From an uncultured Bacilli bacterium (GTDB taxonomy: Bacteria; Bacillota_I; Bacilli_A; RFN20; CAG-288): a DNA stretch of 64,000 bases. Positions 25,818 through 34,201 of this stretch are shown piece by piece. The position numbers were made by a program, and so were the translations under genes. The DNA is taken from the NCBI GenBank assembly GCA_934725685.1, contig CAKVBX010000001.1:27869-91868 (forward strand). Reading direction: 5' to 3'. Under the pieces are notes generated by a model that had not been told where the DNA came from, made no database searches, and was given only the letters and a program-made list of their open reading frames with translations. The first letter of the stretch is position 1. Every line of letters begins with the position of its first letter.

Positions 25818-27589
25818 TCGGCTAAGAGCTTCTCGAGTTCATCGACAAGTTCGTTCATTCTTCTTGTGACGCACTCGAAGGCTTCCTTCTTGGTCAGATC
25901 GACACCGGCAATCTTCACCTCATCGATCGGATAAGTGGAACCGCCGGAGGAGAGCATCTTGATGTAGTTTTCAAAAGCGCCGGGAACCTTGTTCTTCACG
26001 TTCTCATAGATCAGCATGGAAGCCGTGAAGGAAGTAGCGTACTGATAGACATAGAACGGAGTGTAGAAGAGATGCGGGATATAAGCCCAGACAAGAGGTT
26101 TAACTTTCTCTTCCGTGATATCGATGCCGTAATACGTCTTGTAGAGCTTGACCATCTCTTCGGAAAGGACGGAATAATCAATCGGATTGCCTTCTTCGGC
26201 AAGCTTGGCAATCTCATATTCATACTGTCCAAACAGCGTCTGACGATAGAAGGTAGAGCAAATCTGATCGATTGCCTTCTGAAGCAGAGCAATCTTGTCA
26301 TTGCGGGAAAGGTCTCCCCGTTCCATGAGATAATCGAGAAGGTTATGCTCATTGAAGGTCGAAGCAATCTCCGCGACGAAAATGGTGTAATCCTGCTTGA
26401 GAATCGGCTGTTTCTCTTCGGTATACAGCGTATGGATACTGTGACCGGATTCATGGGCAAGTGTGAAGACATCCTCTAAAGTTCCGTTGAAATTGAGAAG
26501 GATGAAAGGATGGATTCCGCTCCCGCCACTCGAATAGGCGCCCGTTCTCTTTCCAGGAGTGTTGTAGACATCGACATACCCATCGGAAGTGACCTCGTGG
26601 GCTTTTTTTCGGAAATCTTCCGGAAACGCCTTGATGGAATCAAAAAAGAGTTCCTTCGCTTCGTCAAAGGTATAAGTCTTTTCACTCTTGGCAAGTTCGA
26701 CAAAACGGTCGTAAGAGCGATGTTTCTCCAGACCGAGATATTTTCTTCTCAGTTCATAATAGCGGTGAAGCGCCTCGTTTTCGGTAGAGGCGACTTCAAC
26801 GAGACTATGGAAGACTTTCTCATCGATGTTGTTCTGATAGAGGTGTTCCTGAAGAACGGAGGAATAGCCTCTCGCCTTCTTCTCGGCAATCTGTGCCTGA
26901 AGGACGGCGTTGTAGATTTCGCCATAAGTATTCTTATGCTCGTCATACCAGGTATACAGCGATTCGAAGATTCTTCTTCTGTCTTCCTGGGAAGCAGCCT
27001 GAGCGACCAAAGTCGTCCAGTTGGCCTGATTGACCTCCACTTCCTTGCCGTCGGTCAGAGTGACCTTCTTGGGCTGATAGTCTGCGACGGAAAGAAGGGA
27101 GTAGAGCTGAGAACCGGCTCCGGAAAGCGGAGCATAATAGCTGAGCAGCTTCTCCTGTTCGAACGGACGAACGAACTTTTCGCTGCGGAAGAGCTTTTCG
27201 AACATGAAATCGAAATCGCAGAATTCCGGATTTTTCTTCAGAAACGCATCGACATAGTTCTTTCCGAGCTTGAGAATTTCCGGATTGACAAAGCTGGTCT
27301 TAACGGCATAGTCATTAAACAGCAAGTCGATTTTGGAATAATCCTTGGCATTCTCGACATTCTTCTTGTCGAGATCACTTCTCATCGAAGCGAACATCGC
27401 AAGACGGGTGATGCGGATGTTGGCTTCCCGTTCGAGAAGCAGATATTTCCGGAATCCCTCTTCGGTTCCTAGTTTTCCCTGAAGTTCTTCATAGGCAGGA
27501 AGGATATCGGCTTTGACGTCTTCGAGTTCCCTGAGGAATTCCTCCTCGTTTTTATAAATCTTAGTAAGATCCCATTTATTCTTTTCCAT
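25814..27589 (-). CDS. pepF: Oligoendopeptidase F (M3B)
   Basis: 591-residue cytosolic zinc peptidase that cuts short peptides. The active site HESGH is at residues 379-383 within LAHESGHSIHTLY, and the downstream zinc ligand Glu lies in the following helix. Length and layout fit PepF. AAGGAGG precedes ATG and a TTGAAA/TAGTAT promoter lies upstream. It is first in an operon with hslO. A second M3 enzyme lies at 61401-63131. Confidence 0.95.
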   Translation of the reverse strand: MEKNKWDLTKIYKNEEEFLRELEDVKADILPAYEELQGKLGTEEGFRKYLLLEREANIRITRLAMFASMRSDLDKKNVENAKDYSKIDLLFNDYAVKTSFVNPEILKLGKNYVDAFLKKNPEFCDFDFMFEKLFRSEKFVRPFEQEKLLSYYAPLSGAGSQLYSLLSVADYQPKKVTLTDGKEVEVNQANWTTLVAQAASQEDRRRIFESLYTWYDEHKNTYGEIYNAVLQAQIAEKKARGYSSVLQEHLYQNNIDEKVFHSLVEVASTENEALHRYYELRRKYLGLEKHRSYDRFVELAKSEKTYTFDEAKELFFDSIKAFPEDFRKKAHEVTSDGYVDVYNTPGKRTGAYSSGGSGIHPFILLNFNGTLEDVFTLAHESGHSIHTLYTEEKQPILKQDYTIFVAEIASTFNEHNLLDYLMERGDLSRNDKIALLQKAIDQICSTFYRQTLFGQYEYEIAKLAEEGNPIDYSVLSEEMVKLYKTYYGIDITEEKVKPLVWAYIPHLFYTPFYVYQYATSFTASMLIYENVKNKVPGAFENYIKMLSSGGSTYPIDEVKIAGVDLTKKEAFECVTRRMNELVDELEKLLAE

Positions 27590-27611
27590 GGTTTCTCCTC
27601 CTTAAAGCATA

Positions 27612-27640
27612 ATACTATCAGTATCGGGTTATCTTTTCAA
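27612..27640 (-). promoter_or_regulatory. Promoter of pepF-hslO
   Basis: Minus-strand TTGAAA (27635-27640), 17-base spacer, TAGTAT (27612-27617). The -10 is half of the inverted repeat ATACT-ATC-AGTAT. Confidence 0.65.
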
Positions 27641-27832
27641 ACAGGATAATAACAGAATTTTGAAAAAACATAGTTTTTTTCTCATTTCGCATGTGTCTTT
27701 CACCGAAAACACCGGTTTTTGTCCCACAAAAGAAAAAGACGGGAATAATGAAAGGGCTTCCCTCATGTTTCCTTTTCCCAAAAAAAGGTTATAGTATTAG
27801 AACGTATCTTATAGAAGGAGATTTTGTTTCAT

Positions 27833-29233
27833 ATGCCAGTTGATTTTCTGATTGATATTCCGAAAGACAACAATCCCCAGGCGTACAAAATCCTGTTGCC
27901 GCTCGGTCTACTTCTTCTGCTTTCGAAGGTCTTTGCCCTGATTCTCGGCAAAATCAAGATTCCGCAGGTCATTGCCTACCTTCTCTCCGGTCTCGTCGTC
28001 GGTCTGATCTACCTCATTCCTGGTCAGAACGTCCTCACCGACTACACGGTCACGGACGGCCTTGCCTTCTTCTCGAAGGTTGCGGTCATCCTGATCATGT
28101 TCTCCGCCGGCATCGAAACCGACATCAAGAAAGTCAGGTCCGTCGGTCTCGCCTCGTTCTTCATCGCCCTGATGGGTGTCTTAGTCCCGATGCTTCTCAC
28201 CTTCCTCGTCGCTTTCCTGATTGATCAGGGAACCGGAGGAAGTCTCCATCTGGAAGGATCTAATGTCAATCCGCTCTATACGGAACTCTATTACGGCGTC
28301 ATCCTGACTGCCACCTCTGTCTCCGTCACCGTCGCGACCCTCAAGGAACTCGGAAAACTCGATTCCAAGATCGGCTCCGCCCTGGTCTCCGCCGCTATCA
28401 TCGATGACATCATCGGCATCATCGTCCTCTCCTTGGTCATCTCCTTATCCAGCTCCTCCGGAGGAGCGACCGGAACCGACTTTGCCTCCATGCTCTTCCG
28501 CCTGCTTCCGCAAAGTGCCCAGTCTCCTGCCCTCAACATCCTCTTCATCCTCCTCTTCATGGCGCTTTTCTTCGGCCTCACCTTCTTCGCCGGCATCTTC
28601 ATCCGCAAACTCTTCAATTATCTCGGCACCAAATTCCCGCACCACATCCGTATCACCATCCTCTCCCTCGCCTTCTGCTTCATCTGGTCTTATCTTGCCG
28701 AATTCTTCAATATCGCCGATATCACCGGCGCCTATCTGATGGGTCTCATCCTCTCCTCGACGGTCGCCCACGGCTATATCGACCATCGTGCCGAAACGAC
28801 GTGCAACTATCTCTTCGCCCCGGTCTTCTTCGGCAACATCGCCATGGGAATGTATCAGTCGAAGTTCGACTTCAGTGATCCGAAATTCGTCACCTTCATG
28901 ATTTTCGGCTTTATATGGATTCTCTTGGGACTCCTCGGAAAAGTCCTCGGTTCCGGTATCGCAGGTCTCTGCTTCAAATTCGGATTCCATGGTTCCCTCA
29001 TCGTCGGATTTGGTATGATGGCAAGAGCCGAGGTTCTGATTGTCTGTGCCGAGAAAGGCATCTCCGCCGGCTTAGTCTCCGATAACATCATGCCGTTTTG
29101 CCTCCTTTTGATTCTCATCTCCTCCTTCGCCACCCCGATTTTCCTAAAACTCGGTTACCGTGGCTTAGATAAGGCGGAAAAGAAACTGCAGATGGAAAAA
29201 AGCGCCGAAGAAAAGACAAAACAGAAAAACTGA
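27833..29233 (+). CDS. CPA2-type cation/proton antiporter
   Basis: 466-residue transporter with about 12 membrane segments. The family patterns IPQVIAYLLSGLVVGL, FSAGIETD, TATSVSVTVATLKELG, and SAAIIDDIIGIIVLS with the paired Asp of the ion site are all visible. It probably exchanges Na+ or K+ for H+ in pH or salt balance; no TrkA or other regulatory domain is attached, only a short charged tail. ATG 27833 fits GAAGGAG better than TTG 27824, which would be only 3 bases from it. Confidence 0.92.
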   Translation: MPVDFLIDIPKDNNPQAYKILLPLGLLLLLSKVFALILGKIKIPQVIAYLLSGLVVGLIYLIPGQNVLTDYTVTDGLAFFSKVAVILIMFSAGIETDIKKVRSVGLASFFIALMGVLVPMLLTFLVAFLIDQGTGGSLHLEGSNVNPLYTELYYGVILTATSVSVTVATLKELGKLDSKIGSALVSAAIIDDIIGIIVLSLVISLSSSSGGATGTDFASMLFRLLPQSAQSPALNILFILLFMALFFGLTFFAGIFIRKLFNYLGTKFPHHIRITILSLAFCFIWSYLAEFFNIADITGAYLMGLILSSTVAHGYIDHRAETTCNYLFAPVFFGNIAMGMYQSKFDFSDPKFVTFMIFGFIWILLGLLGKVLGSGIAGLCFKFGFHGSLIVGFGMMARAEVLIVCAEKGISAGLVSDNIMPFCLLLILISSFATPIFLKLGYRGLDKAEKKLQMEKSAEEKTKQKN

Positions 29234-29237
29234 TTGA

Positions 29238-29275
29238 TAAAAAGAGTTCCAAGCAGTAGCTCAGAACTCTTTTTT
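29238..29275. terminator. Bidirectional terminator after the antiporter
   Basis: Stem AAAAGAGTTC/GAACTCTTTT with T6 on the plus side. It also contains the last codons and flanks the stop (29261-29263) of the convergent lipoprotein gene. Confidence 0.85.
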
Positions 29276-30259
29276 GATGACTTCCGGATATGCAGTCTTA
29301 TAGATGGCCGTATCATTATCCATCGTTCCGCCGCCGGAAATATTACCAAACCATTTCCCCCATCCATTCTCATAATTGAGGTATTCCTGGAAATCGTTGT
29401 AGTGATTGAAGGTATAGAACACCTTACGCTCGGAGACTTCCGTAATCGCTCTTCCGCTCTTGTACTGACGGGTGTAAACAATGCGGGAAGCTCCACGGAT
29501 AATGGTTTGTCCATTATTGTATTCTCCCTTATTGGAGACGGTGGAATATTCATAACTTCCTGTCGTTCCGATATCGATCTCATAGTATTTCTTATCGTTG
29601 AGATCGGGGAGGACCGGCTCATACTTATAGCGGTCGGTATCACAGGAAAAATAGCTGTGATTGAGACGGAGATATTTTCCCCACTCACTGTTGGACGGCT
29701 TCAGTTTCTTCGATTCCGAATAATTGGCTGGGATATCGCCAAAGGCATAGAGATACGCGGCCACTTCTTCGAGAATGACATAGGCACCGCCTTTGTAGAT
29801 GGTATTGACGACTTTTCCGGTCTTATCCACGATATCATAGCTGAGACCGTCAGCGCTGAGGCCGCTATTTGCATTGAAGACGTATTTGCCATCTTCCATC
29901 GGCGGATTCTCCGCGATGGTGGGACGCTGTTTCTGGCTTTCGATGCTTCCGGACATGAAGTGATGCAATGTGCGATACTGGCTATCCTTATAGCTTGTCG
30001 CAGGAACATAATTCTTATAGAATGCCGTCTCACTCATATTGACATAAGGATCCGTATCCGGGCCGTCATTGCGTTCCGTCACCTTCTCGGAATTAGAAGA
30101 GGCAGAAAAGGACTCCGTGTTCTTTTCCGTCATATCGGAAGCGACAGAAGAAGTGGTAACCGAATCCGTCTTCTTTTCCGAAGAAAGACCAGGGAAGGAG
30201 AAGTCGCAGGAAGCGAGGAATAATGATAAAATAAGAAAAGGAAATGTTTTTGTTTTCAT
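29261..30259 (-). CDS. Lipoprotein of unknown function
   Basis: 332 residues. Lipobox LFLASC puts the lipidated Cys at 18, followed by DFSF and a Ser/Thr/Glu-rich linker to about residue 75. The rest is a polar, Tyr/Asn-rich domain without a motif I know. Its start of mature protein (CDFSF) is shared with the 5'-nucleotidase lipoprotein at 47191-48735. No ribosome site precedes ATG 30259; a CATAAT box ends only 6 bases before it, suggesting a leaderless message. An in-frame ATG at 30379 would lie inside the divergent ispD gene. Confidence 0.78.
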   Translation of the reverse strand: MKTKTFPFLILSLFLASCDFSFPGLSSEKKTDSVTTSSVASDMTEKNTESFSASSNSEKVTERNDGPDTDPYVNMSETAFYKNYVPATSYKDSQYRTLHHFMSGSIESQKQRPTIAENPPMEDGKYVFNANSGLSADGLSYDIVDKTGKVVNTIYKGGAYVILEEVAAYLYAFGDIPANYSESKKLKPSNSEWGKYLRLNHSYFSCDTDRYKYEPVLPDLNDKKYYEIDIGTTGSYEYSTVSNKGEYNNGQTIIRGASRIVYTRQYKSGRAITEVSERKVFYTFNHYNDFQEYLNYENGWGKWFGNISGGGTMDNDTAIYKTAYPEVIKKEF

Positions 30260-30302
30260 GGGAACATTATGATAACAAATTCCGCATGGGAGGAAAATAC
30301 TG

Positions 30303-30992
30303 ATGAACAAAAAAAGAATCGCCATCCTCCTTCTCGCAGGGAAAAGCGAACGTTTTCTCAGGGACGGGAACCAGATCAAAAAACAGTTCTATCCCATTCA
30401 AGGGATTCCGCTTTTTCTCTATCCGCTGATTTCCCTCCTCAGTTCCGGACTCTTTGAGAAGATTCTTCTTGTCCATGAGGAGGAAGACCGCGCTTTGATC
30501 ATCAAATACCTAGACGAAAACAAAATCGACGGAGCGAATCTCATATTGATTCCGGGGGGCAAAGACAGAAACGAATCTGTCTATCACGCCCTTCGATATC
30601 TGAAAGAGAACAAAAAAGAAAACGAAAACATCGCCCTTTTCATTCACGATGCCGCAAGAGCCTGTTTGCCTCTTTCGATTCTGATGAGACTCGATGCCCT
30701 TGCCGACCAATATGATGCCATCACTCCCGTCATCCCGGTCAGTGACTCTCTGATCCGTGAGAATGCCTATGTTCCAAGGGAAAATCTCTATCGTGTTCAG
30801 ACTCCTCAGGTCTTAGATTTTTCCTCTCTCTGTCAGGCATATGCATGCGAAAGTATCGAATCTAAAACAGATGACTATTCCAAAGTCCTAGCTCTAGGCG
30901 GAAAGACAACCATGATTGAGGGTGACAACATTCTTTTCAAGGTCACCTATCCGCAAGATTTAAAAATAATGGAAAAATTAATTGCGAAGTAG
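30303..30992 (+). CDS. ispD: 2-C-methyl-D-erythritol 4-phosphate cytidylyltransferase
   Basis: Third step of the MEP isoprenoid pathway, joining CTP and methylerythritol phosphate. The 229-residue protein has the nucleotidyltransferase N-terminus AILLLAGKSERF...KKQFYPI (slightly divergent from the usual AAGxGxR) and the active-site features HDAARAC, PVSDSL and YRVQTPQ, then TDDYSKVLALGG. GGAGG precedes ATG. The partner ispF is at 52699-53181, so the two are not adjacent or fused here. Confidence 0.92.
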   Translation: MNKKRIAILLLAGKSERFLRDGNQIKKQFYPIQGIPLFLYPLISLLSSGLFEKILLVHEEEDRALIIKYLDENKIDGANLILIPGGKDRNESVYHALRYLKENKKENENIALFIHDAARACLPLSILMRLDALADQYDAITPVIPVSDSLIRENAYVPRENLYRVQTPQVLDFSSLCQAYACESIESKTDDYSKVLALGGKTTMIEGDNILFKVTYPQDLKIMEKLIAK

Positions 30993-31084
30993 TTATTTTT
31001 CAATTTACTTTTTCTATATATTCTATTAAGATAGTGCCTCGGACGAAAAACAACCATATCAATTAATAGGAGGAATATTGCCAA

Positions 31085-32374
31085 ATGGTCAATGTTTCAT
31101 TACATGGAAATTCGAAATTAGACTTCTCCGTCATCGATGAGAGAGGCCTTGAAGTCGCCGACAAAATCGAAAAGAGAAATGGTGCCGGAAGCGACTTCTT
31201 AGGCTGGCTCGACTACACTTCCAAACTTCCGGAAGCGGAAATCAAGCACATCCAGGATGCAGCCGACCGCATCAGAAAAGACTTCGATTGTCTCGTTGTC
31301 TGCGGTATCGGTGGTTCCTACCTCGGTGCCAGAGCAGTCATCGAAGCCATCCGCGGTCTTTATCCGGAAGACAACTTCGAAATCATCTTCTTCGGCAACA
31401 CGCTCTCTTCCGACTATTCCGCCCAGGTCCTCAACCACCTCAAGAACAAGAAGTTTGCCATCAACGTCATTTCCAAGAGCGGAACCACGACCGAAACAGC
31501 CGTTTCCTTCCGTCTTTTGAAGAACCTTCTCGTTGAAAAGTACGGAAAAGAAATCCTCAAGGAAGCCGTTTTTGCTACAACCGACAAAGCCAGAGGCGCT
31601 CTCAAGAAAGAAGCAGAAAAGGAAGGCTATGACTGCTTTGTTATTCCGGATGATGTCGGCGGAAGATATTCTGTCATCACGCCGGTCGGCCTTCTTCCAA
31701 TCGCTGCCAGCGGCATTGACATCCGTGCCTTCATCGAAGGCGTCAGAAACGCCGAAAAGGAATATTCCGATCACGACTACAAAAAGAATCCGGCCTATTA
31801 TTACGGAGCCTTACGTTATCTCATGAACATCGAGGAAAGAAAAACTTCTGAAATGTTCGTCACCTATAACCTCCAGTACCAGATGATTGGCGAATGGCTC
31901 AAGCAGCTTTTCGATGAATCCGAAGGCAAAGACTATCAGGCGCTCTTATGCACTTCTGCCACCTTCACGACCGACCTCCATTCCATGGGCCAGTTCATCC
32001 AGCAGGGTTCCCCGCTCCTCTTCGAAACCATCATCAACGTCGAACATTCCCTTCAGGAAGTCGTCGTTCCTTCCGATGACGAGAACCTCGATAACCTCAA
32101 CTACCTCGCCGGCAAGAAGATGTCCTACATCAACAGCAAAGCCTATGAAGCAACCCTCAAGGCCCATACAGAAGGTCATACTCCTGCCATCGTCCTCACC
32201 ATCGAAAAAATGGACGCCGAAAACCTCGGAAACCTCATGTATTTTTTCTTCCGTGCCTGCGCCTATTCCGCCTACCTTCTCAACGTCAATCCCTTCAATC
32301 AGCCTGGTGTCGAAATCTACAAGTCCAATATGTTCACCCTTTTGGGCAAGCCGGGATACGAAAAGAAGAACTAG
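31085..32374 (+). CDS. pgi: Glucose-6-phosphate isomerase
   Basis: Glycolytic isomerase (glucose-6-phosphate to fructose-6-phosphate), 429 residues, the short form usual in Firmicutes. Signatures include VCGIGGSYLGARA, ISKSGTTTET (phosphate-binding SIS motif), DDVGGRYSVITPVG, QQGSPLLFET and INPFNQPGVE-like VNPFNQPGVE near the C-terminus. A strong TAGGAGG site precedes ATG. Monocistronic, ahead of the tRNA cluster. Confidence 0.97.
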   Translation: MVNVSLHGNSKLDFSVIDERGLEVADKIEKRNGAGSDFLGWLDYTSKLPEAEIKHIQDAADRIRKDFDCLVVCGIGGSYLGARAVIEAIRGLYPEDNFEIIFFGNTLSSDYSAQVLNHLKNKKFAINVISKSGTTTETAVSFRLLKNLLVEKYGKEILKEAVFATTDKARGALKKEAEKEGYDCFVIPDDVGGRYSVITPVGLLPIAASGIDIRAFIEGVRNAEKEYSDHDYKKNPAYYYGALRYLMNIEERKTSEMFVTYNLQYQMIGEWLKQLFDESEGKDYQALLCTSATFTTDLHSMGQFIQQGSPLLFETIINVEHSLQEVVVPSDDENLDNLNYLAGKKMSYINSKAYEATLKAHTEGHTPAIVLTIEKMDAENLGNLMYFFFRACAYSAYLLNVNPFNQPGVEIYKSNMFTLLGKPGYEKKN

Positions 32375-32385
32375 TCAATTATTAT

Positions 32386-32424
32386 TTTTCCGCAGGGCCA
32401 CAGAATTTGTGGCTTTGCGGAAAA
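32386..32424 (+). terminator. Hairpin after pgi
   Basis: A long stem, TTTTCCGCA...TGCGGAAAA with an inner GCCACA/TGTGGC, starts 11 bases past the pgi stop. There is no solid T-run (ATATTT follows), so it may be a terminator or an mRNA 3'-end stabiliser. Confidence 0.6.
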
Positions 32425-32431
32425 TATTTGC

Positions 32432-32460
32432 TTGAAAGTCGTAATTTGTGTTGATATAAT
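32432..32460 (+). promoter_or_regulatory. Promoter of the tRNA cluster
   Basis: TTGAAA (32432-32437), 17-base spacer, perfect TATAAT (32455-32460), about 22 bases before the first tRNA. Confidence 0.85.
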
Positions 32461-32482
32461 ATCAAAGCGCTGAAAATTCGGC

Positions 32483-32559
32483 GGATGCTTAGCTCAGCTG
32501 GTTAGAGCATCGCCTTTACACGGCGGGGGTCAGGAGTTCGAATCTCTTAGCATCCACCA
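32483..32559 (+). tRNA. tRNA-Val (anticodon TAC)
   Basis: Acceptor arms GGATGCT and AGCATCC pair fully; D-arm GCTC/GAGC, anticodon loop TTTACAC with TAC, T-loop TTCGAAT, and an encoded 3' CCA. Confidence 0.95.
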
Positions 32560-32590
32560 TTCTGTAAAAATCAGCGGCATCCATCTAAGT

Positions 32591-32674
32591 GGGCGGTTAG
32601 CAAAGAGGCCAAATGCGGCAGACTGTAAATCTGTTCCTTCGGGTTCCGTGGTTCGAATCCACGACCGCCCACCA
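32591..32674 (+). tRNA. tRNA-Tyr (anticodon GTA)
   Basis: Acceptor arms GGGCGGT and ACCGCCC; anticodon loop carries GTA; a long variable arm (TTCCTTCGGGTT region) typical of bacterial tRNA-Tyr; T-loop TTCGAAT; 3' CCA encoded. Confidence 0.95.
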
Positions 32675-32757
32675 CTTTTTTCTTCCTATCACCTGTCCCT
32701 CTCCTGACGTCGTTTCTGCATCTAAACCGAATGGCGATCAGTGCACTGGCCATACGT

Positions 32758-32832
32758 TGGGATATAGCCAAGTGGTAAGGCATCAGACTTTGACTCTGAT
32801 ATGCGAAGGTTCGAGCCCTTCTATCCCAGCCA
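32758..32832 (+). tRNA. tRNA-Gln (anticodon TTG)
   Basis: Acceptor arms TGGGATA and TATCCCA, anticodon stem TCAGA/TCTGA with TTG, T-loop TTCGAGC, 3' CCA encoded. It is separated from tRNA-Tyr by 83 bases in which I see no further gene. Confidence 0.95.
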
Positions 32833-32843
32833 TATTATGAAAT

Positions 32844-32919
32844 GACTCGTTAGCTCAGCTGGTAGAGCACTTGACTTTTAATCAAGGGGCCATGGATTCG
32901 AGTTCCATACGAGTCACCA
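32844..32919 (+). tRNA. tRNA-Lys (anticodon TTT)
   Basis: Acceptor arms GACTCGT and ACGAGTC, anticodon stem CTTGA/TCAAG with TTT, T-loop TTCGAGT, 3' CCA encoded. Confidence 0.95.
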
Positions 32920-32926
32920 CTTCTTC

Positions 32927-33014
32927 GCCCGGGTGGCGAAATCGGTAGACGCACGGGATTTAAAATCCCGCGGACTAATACTCCGTGCCGGTTCAAGTCC
33001 GGCCCCGGGCACCA
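32927..33014 (+). tRNA. tRNA-Leu (anticodon TAA)
   Basis: Acceptor arms GCCCGGG and CCCGGGC, anticodon stem CGGGA/TCCCG with TAA, long class II variable arm, T-loop TTCAAGT, 3' CCA encoded. Confidence 0.95.
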
Positions 33015-33047
33015 GTTCGATACTGCGTAAGTTTTATATAGCAATCA

Positions 33048-33070
33048 AATCACCGCTAGGTGATTTTTTT
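33048..33070 (+). terminator. Terminator of the tRNA cluster
   Basis: Stem AATCACC/GGTGATT with a 4-base loop and a run of seven T. Confidence 0.88.
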
Positions 33071-33105
33071 CGTTTCTCTTTTCCACCCATGAATTTTTCA
33101 CTGAG

Positions 33106-33114
33106 TGTTATAAT
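33106..33114 (+). promoter_or_regulatory. Extended -10 promoter of the NifU-domain gene
   Basis: TGTTATAAT: a TG one base before a perfect TATAAT, with no good -35 box. The same extended form recurs before pduL (33510-33518) and the TSCPD gene (35250-35258). Confidence 0.65.
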
Positions 33115-33136
33115 AATCCCCGGAGATTTTTTTGAT

Positions 33137-33484
33137 ATGGAACAAGAACAGATTCAACTGATTGATCGAATCGACGAAGTCCTCGAACGACTCCGTCCCT
33201 TCCTTCAGAGAGATGGCGGCAATGTCCATCTCGATCATTACGACTTCGATACCAACACCTGCTACGTCAGAATGAGCGGCGCATGCAACGGCTGCTATAT
33301 GGCAAGCTCTGATGTCTCCGACACCGTCGCCGTTCTCCTCATGGACGAGATTCCGGAAATCAAGGACGTCAAGCTGATCGAACCCGAACAACAAAGCTTC
33401 GAAGACATGCTCAAAAGGCTCCGTGAAGAAGAACAGGCCAACAAGGAACTCGAAGAATACAACAAGACACACAGAAACCAATAA
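33137..33484 (+). CDS. NifU C-terminal-domain protein (Fe-S scaffold/carrier)
   Basis: 115 residues. The N-terminal 75 are a NifU-like domain: LRPFLQRDGGNVHL and the Fe-S-binding CNGC in GACNGCYMAS (about residues 54-63). A charged helical tail follows. Such small Nfu proteins carry iron-sulfur clusters to client enzymes. ATG 33137 is used; the same frame is open back into the tRNA-Leu gene, which cannot be coding. GGAG lies about 11 bases upstream, behind an extended -10 promoter. Confidence 0.9.
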   Translation: MEQEQIQLIDRIDEVLERLRPFLQRDGGNVHLDHYDFDTNTCYVRMSGACNGCYMASSDVSDTVAVLLMDEIPEIKDVKLIEPEQQSFEDMLKRLREEEQANKELEEYNKTHRNQ

Positions 33485-33509
33485 TCTGTGCGCCTAAGCC
33501 GTTTTATTG

Positions 33510-33518
33510 TGATACAAT
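33510..33518 (+). promoter_or_regulatory. Extended -10 promoter of pduL
   Basis: TGATACAAT (TG-N-TACAAT) ends 21 bases before the pduL start codon, with AGAGGT as ribosome site between. Confidence 0.6.
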
Positions 33519-33539
33519 TTCAAAAGAGGTAAATCAAAA

Positions 33540-34184
33540 ATGAATGAAGAAAAAACTTTTATTGTCGAAACCAGTGCCCATCACATCCATGTGACCCAGG
33601 AAGCACTCGAATATCTTTTCGGTGAGGGTGCCACCCTCGGCGTCAGAAAGGAACTTTCCCAGCCCGGGCAGTTCGCTTCCGATAAGCGTCTCGACATCGT
33701 CTATCACGCTTCCGTGAAGAACAAAGTCACCGGCGAAATCGAGAAGAAGGACTTCACCATCAAGAACATGTCCATCCTCGGACCGGTGAGAAGCGCCAAC
33801 CAGGTCGAAATCTCCATGACCGAAGCCCGTTCCCTCAAAGCCAGTGTTCCGGTCCGCGAATCCGGTGACCTCAAGGGTTCTGCCCCTGTTACCCTCGTCA
33901 ACCCGCTCAACGGAAAATCCTTCGACTGTGCCGAAGGCATGATCATCGCCAAGAGACATATCCATATGACTCCCGCCGATGCCGAAGAATTCGGTGTCAA
34001 GAACGGTGATATCGTTGCCGTCAAGATTGTCTCCCCCAACGGAAGAAGTGCCATCCTCGGCGATACCGTCATCCGTGTCTCTTCCAAGTATGCTCTCGCC
34101 ATGCACATTGATACCGATGAAAGCAATGCCGTCGGCGGTGCCAGCAGCGGTGTTGTCGGGTCTCTCGTCAAGATCGACTTCTGA
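33540..34184 (+). CDS. pduL: Phosphate propanoyltransferase, PduL family
   Basis: Transfers an acyl group between coenzyme A and phosphate (propionyl- or acetyl-CoA to the acyl phosphate), feeding ATP synthesis by an acyl kinase. The 214-residue protein shows both PduL repeats with metal-binding His: ETSAHHIHVTQEAL at the N-terminus and AKRHIHMTPADAEEFGVK later, plus KELSQPGQFA, ILGPVR and VRESGDLKGS. There are no microcompartment shell genes nearby and no encapsulation peptide at the N-terminus, so it is probably a housekeeping phosphotransacetylase. Confidence 0.93.
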   Translation: MNEEKTFIVETSAHHIHVTQEALEYLFGEGATLGVRKELSQPGQFASDKRLDIVYHASVKNKVTGEIEKKDFTIKNMSILGPVRSANQVEISMTEARSLKASVPVRESGDLKGSAPVTLVNPLNGKSFDCAEGMIIAKRHIHMTPADAEEFGVKNGDIVAVKIVSPNGRSAILGDTVIRVSSKYALAMHIDTDESNAVGGASSGVVGSLVKIDF

Positions 34185-34201
34185 GTCGCAGGTGATTCAT
34201 C

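Noticed and set aside
29234..30223. 329-codon plus-strand frame opposite the lipoprotein at 29261-30259
   Set aside because: It starts inside the antiporter terminator and lacks motifs; the minus-strand lipoprotein with lipobox is the better reading.
32675..32757. A sixth, degenerate tRNA in the gap between tRNA-Tyr and tRNA-Gln
   Set aside because: No cloverleaf, T-loop or CCA end can be drawn in these 83 bases.
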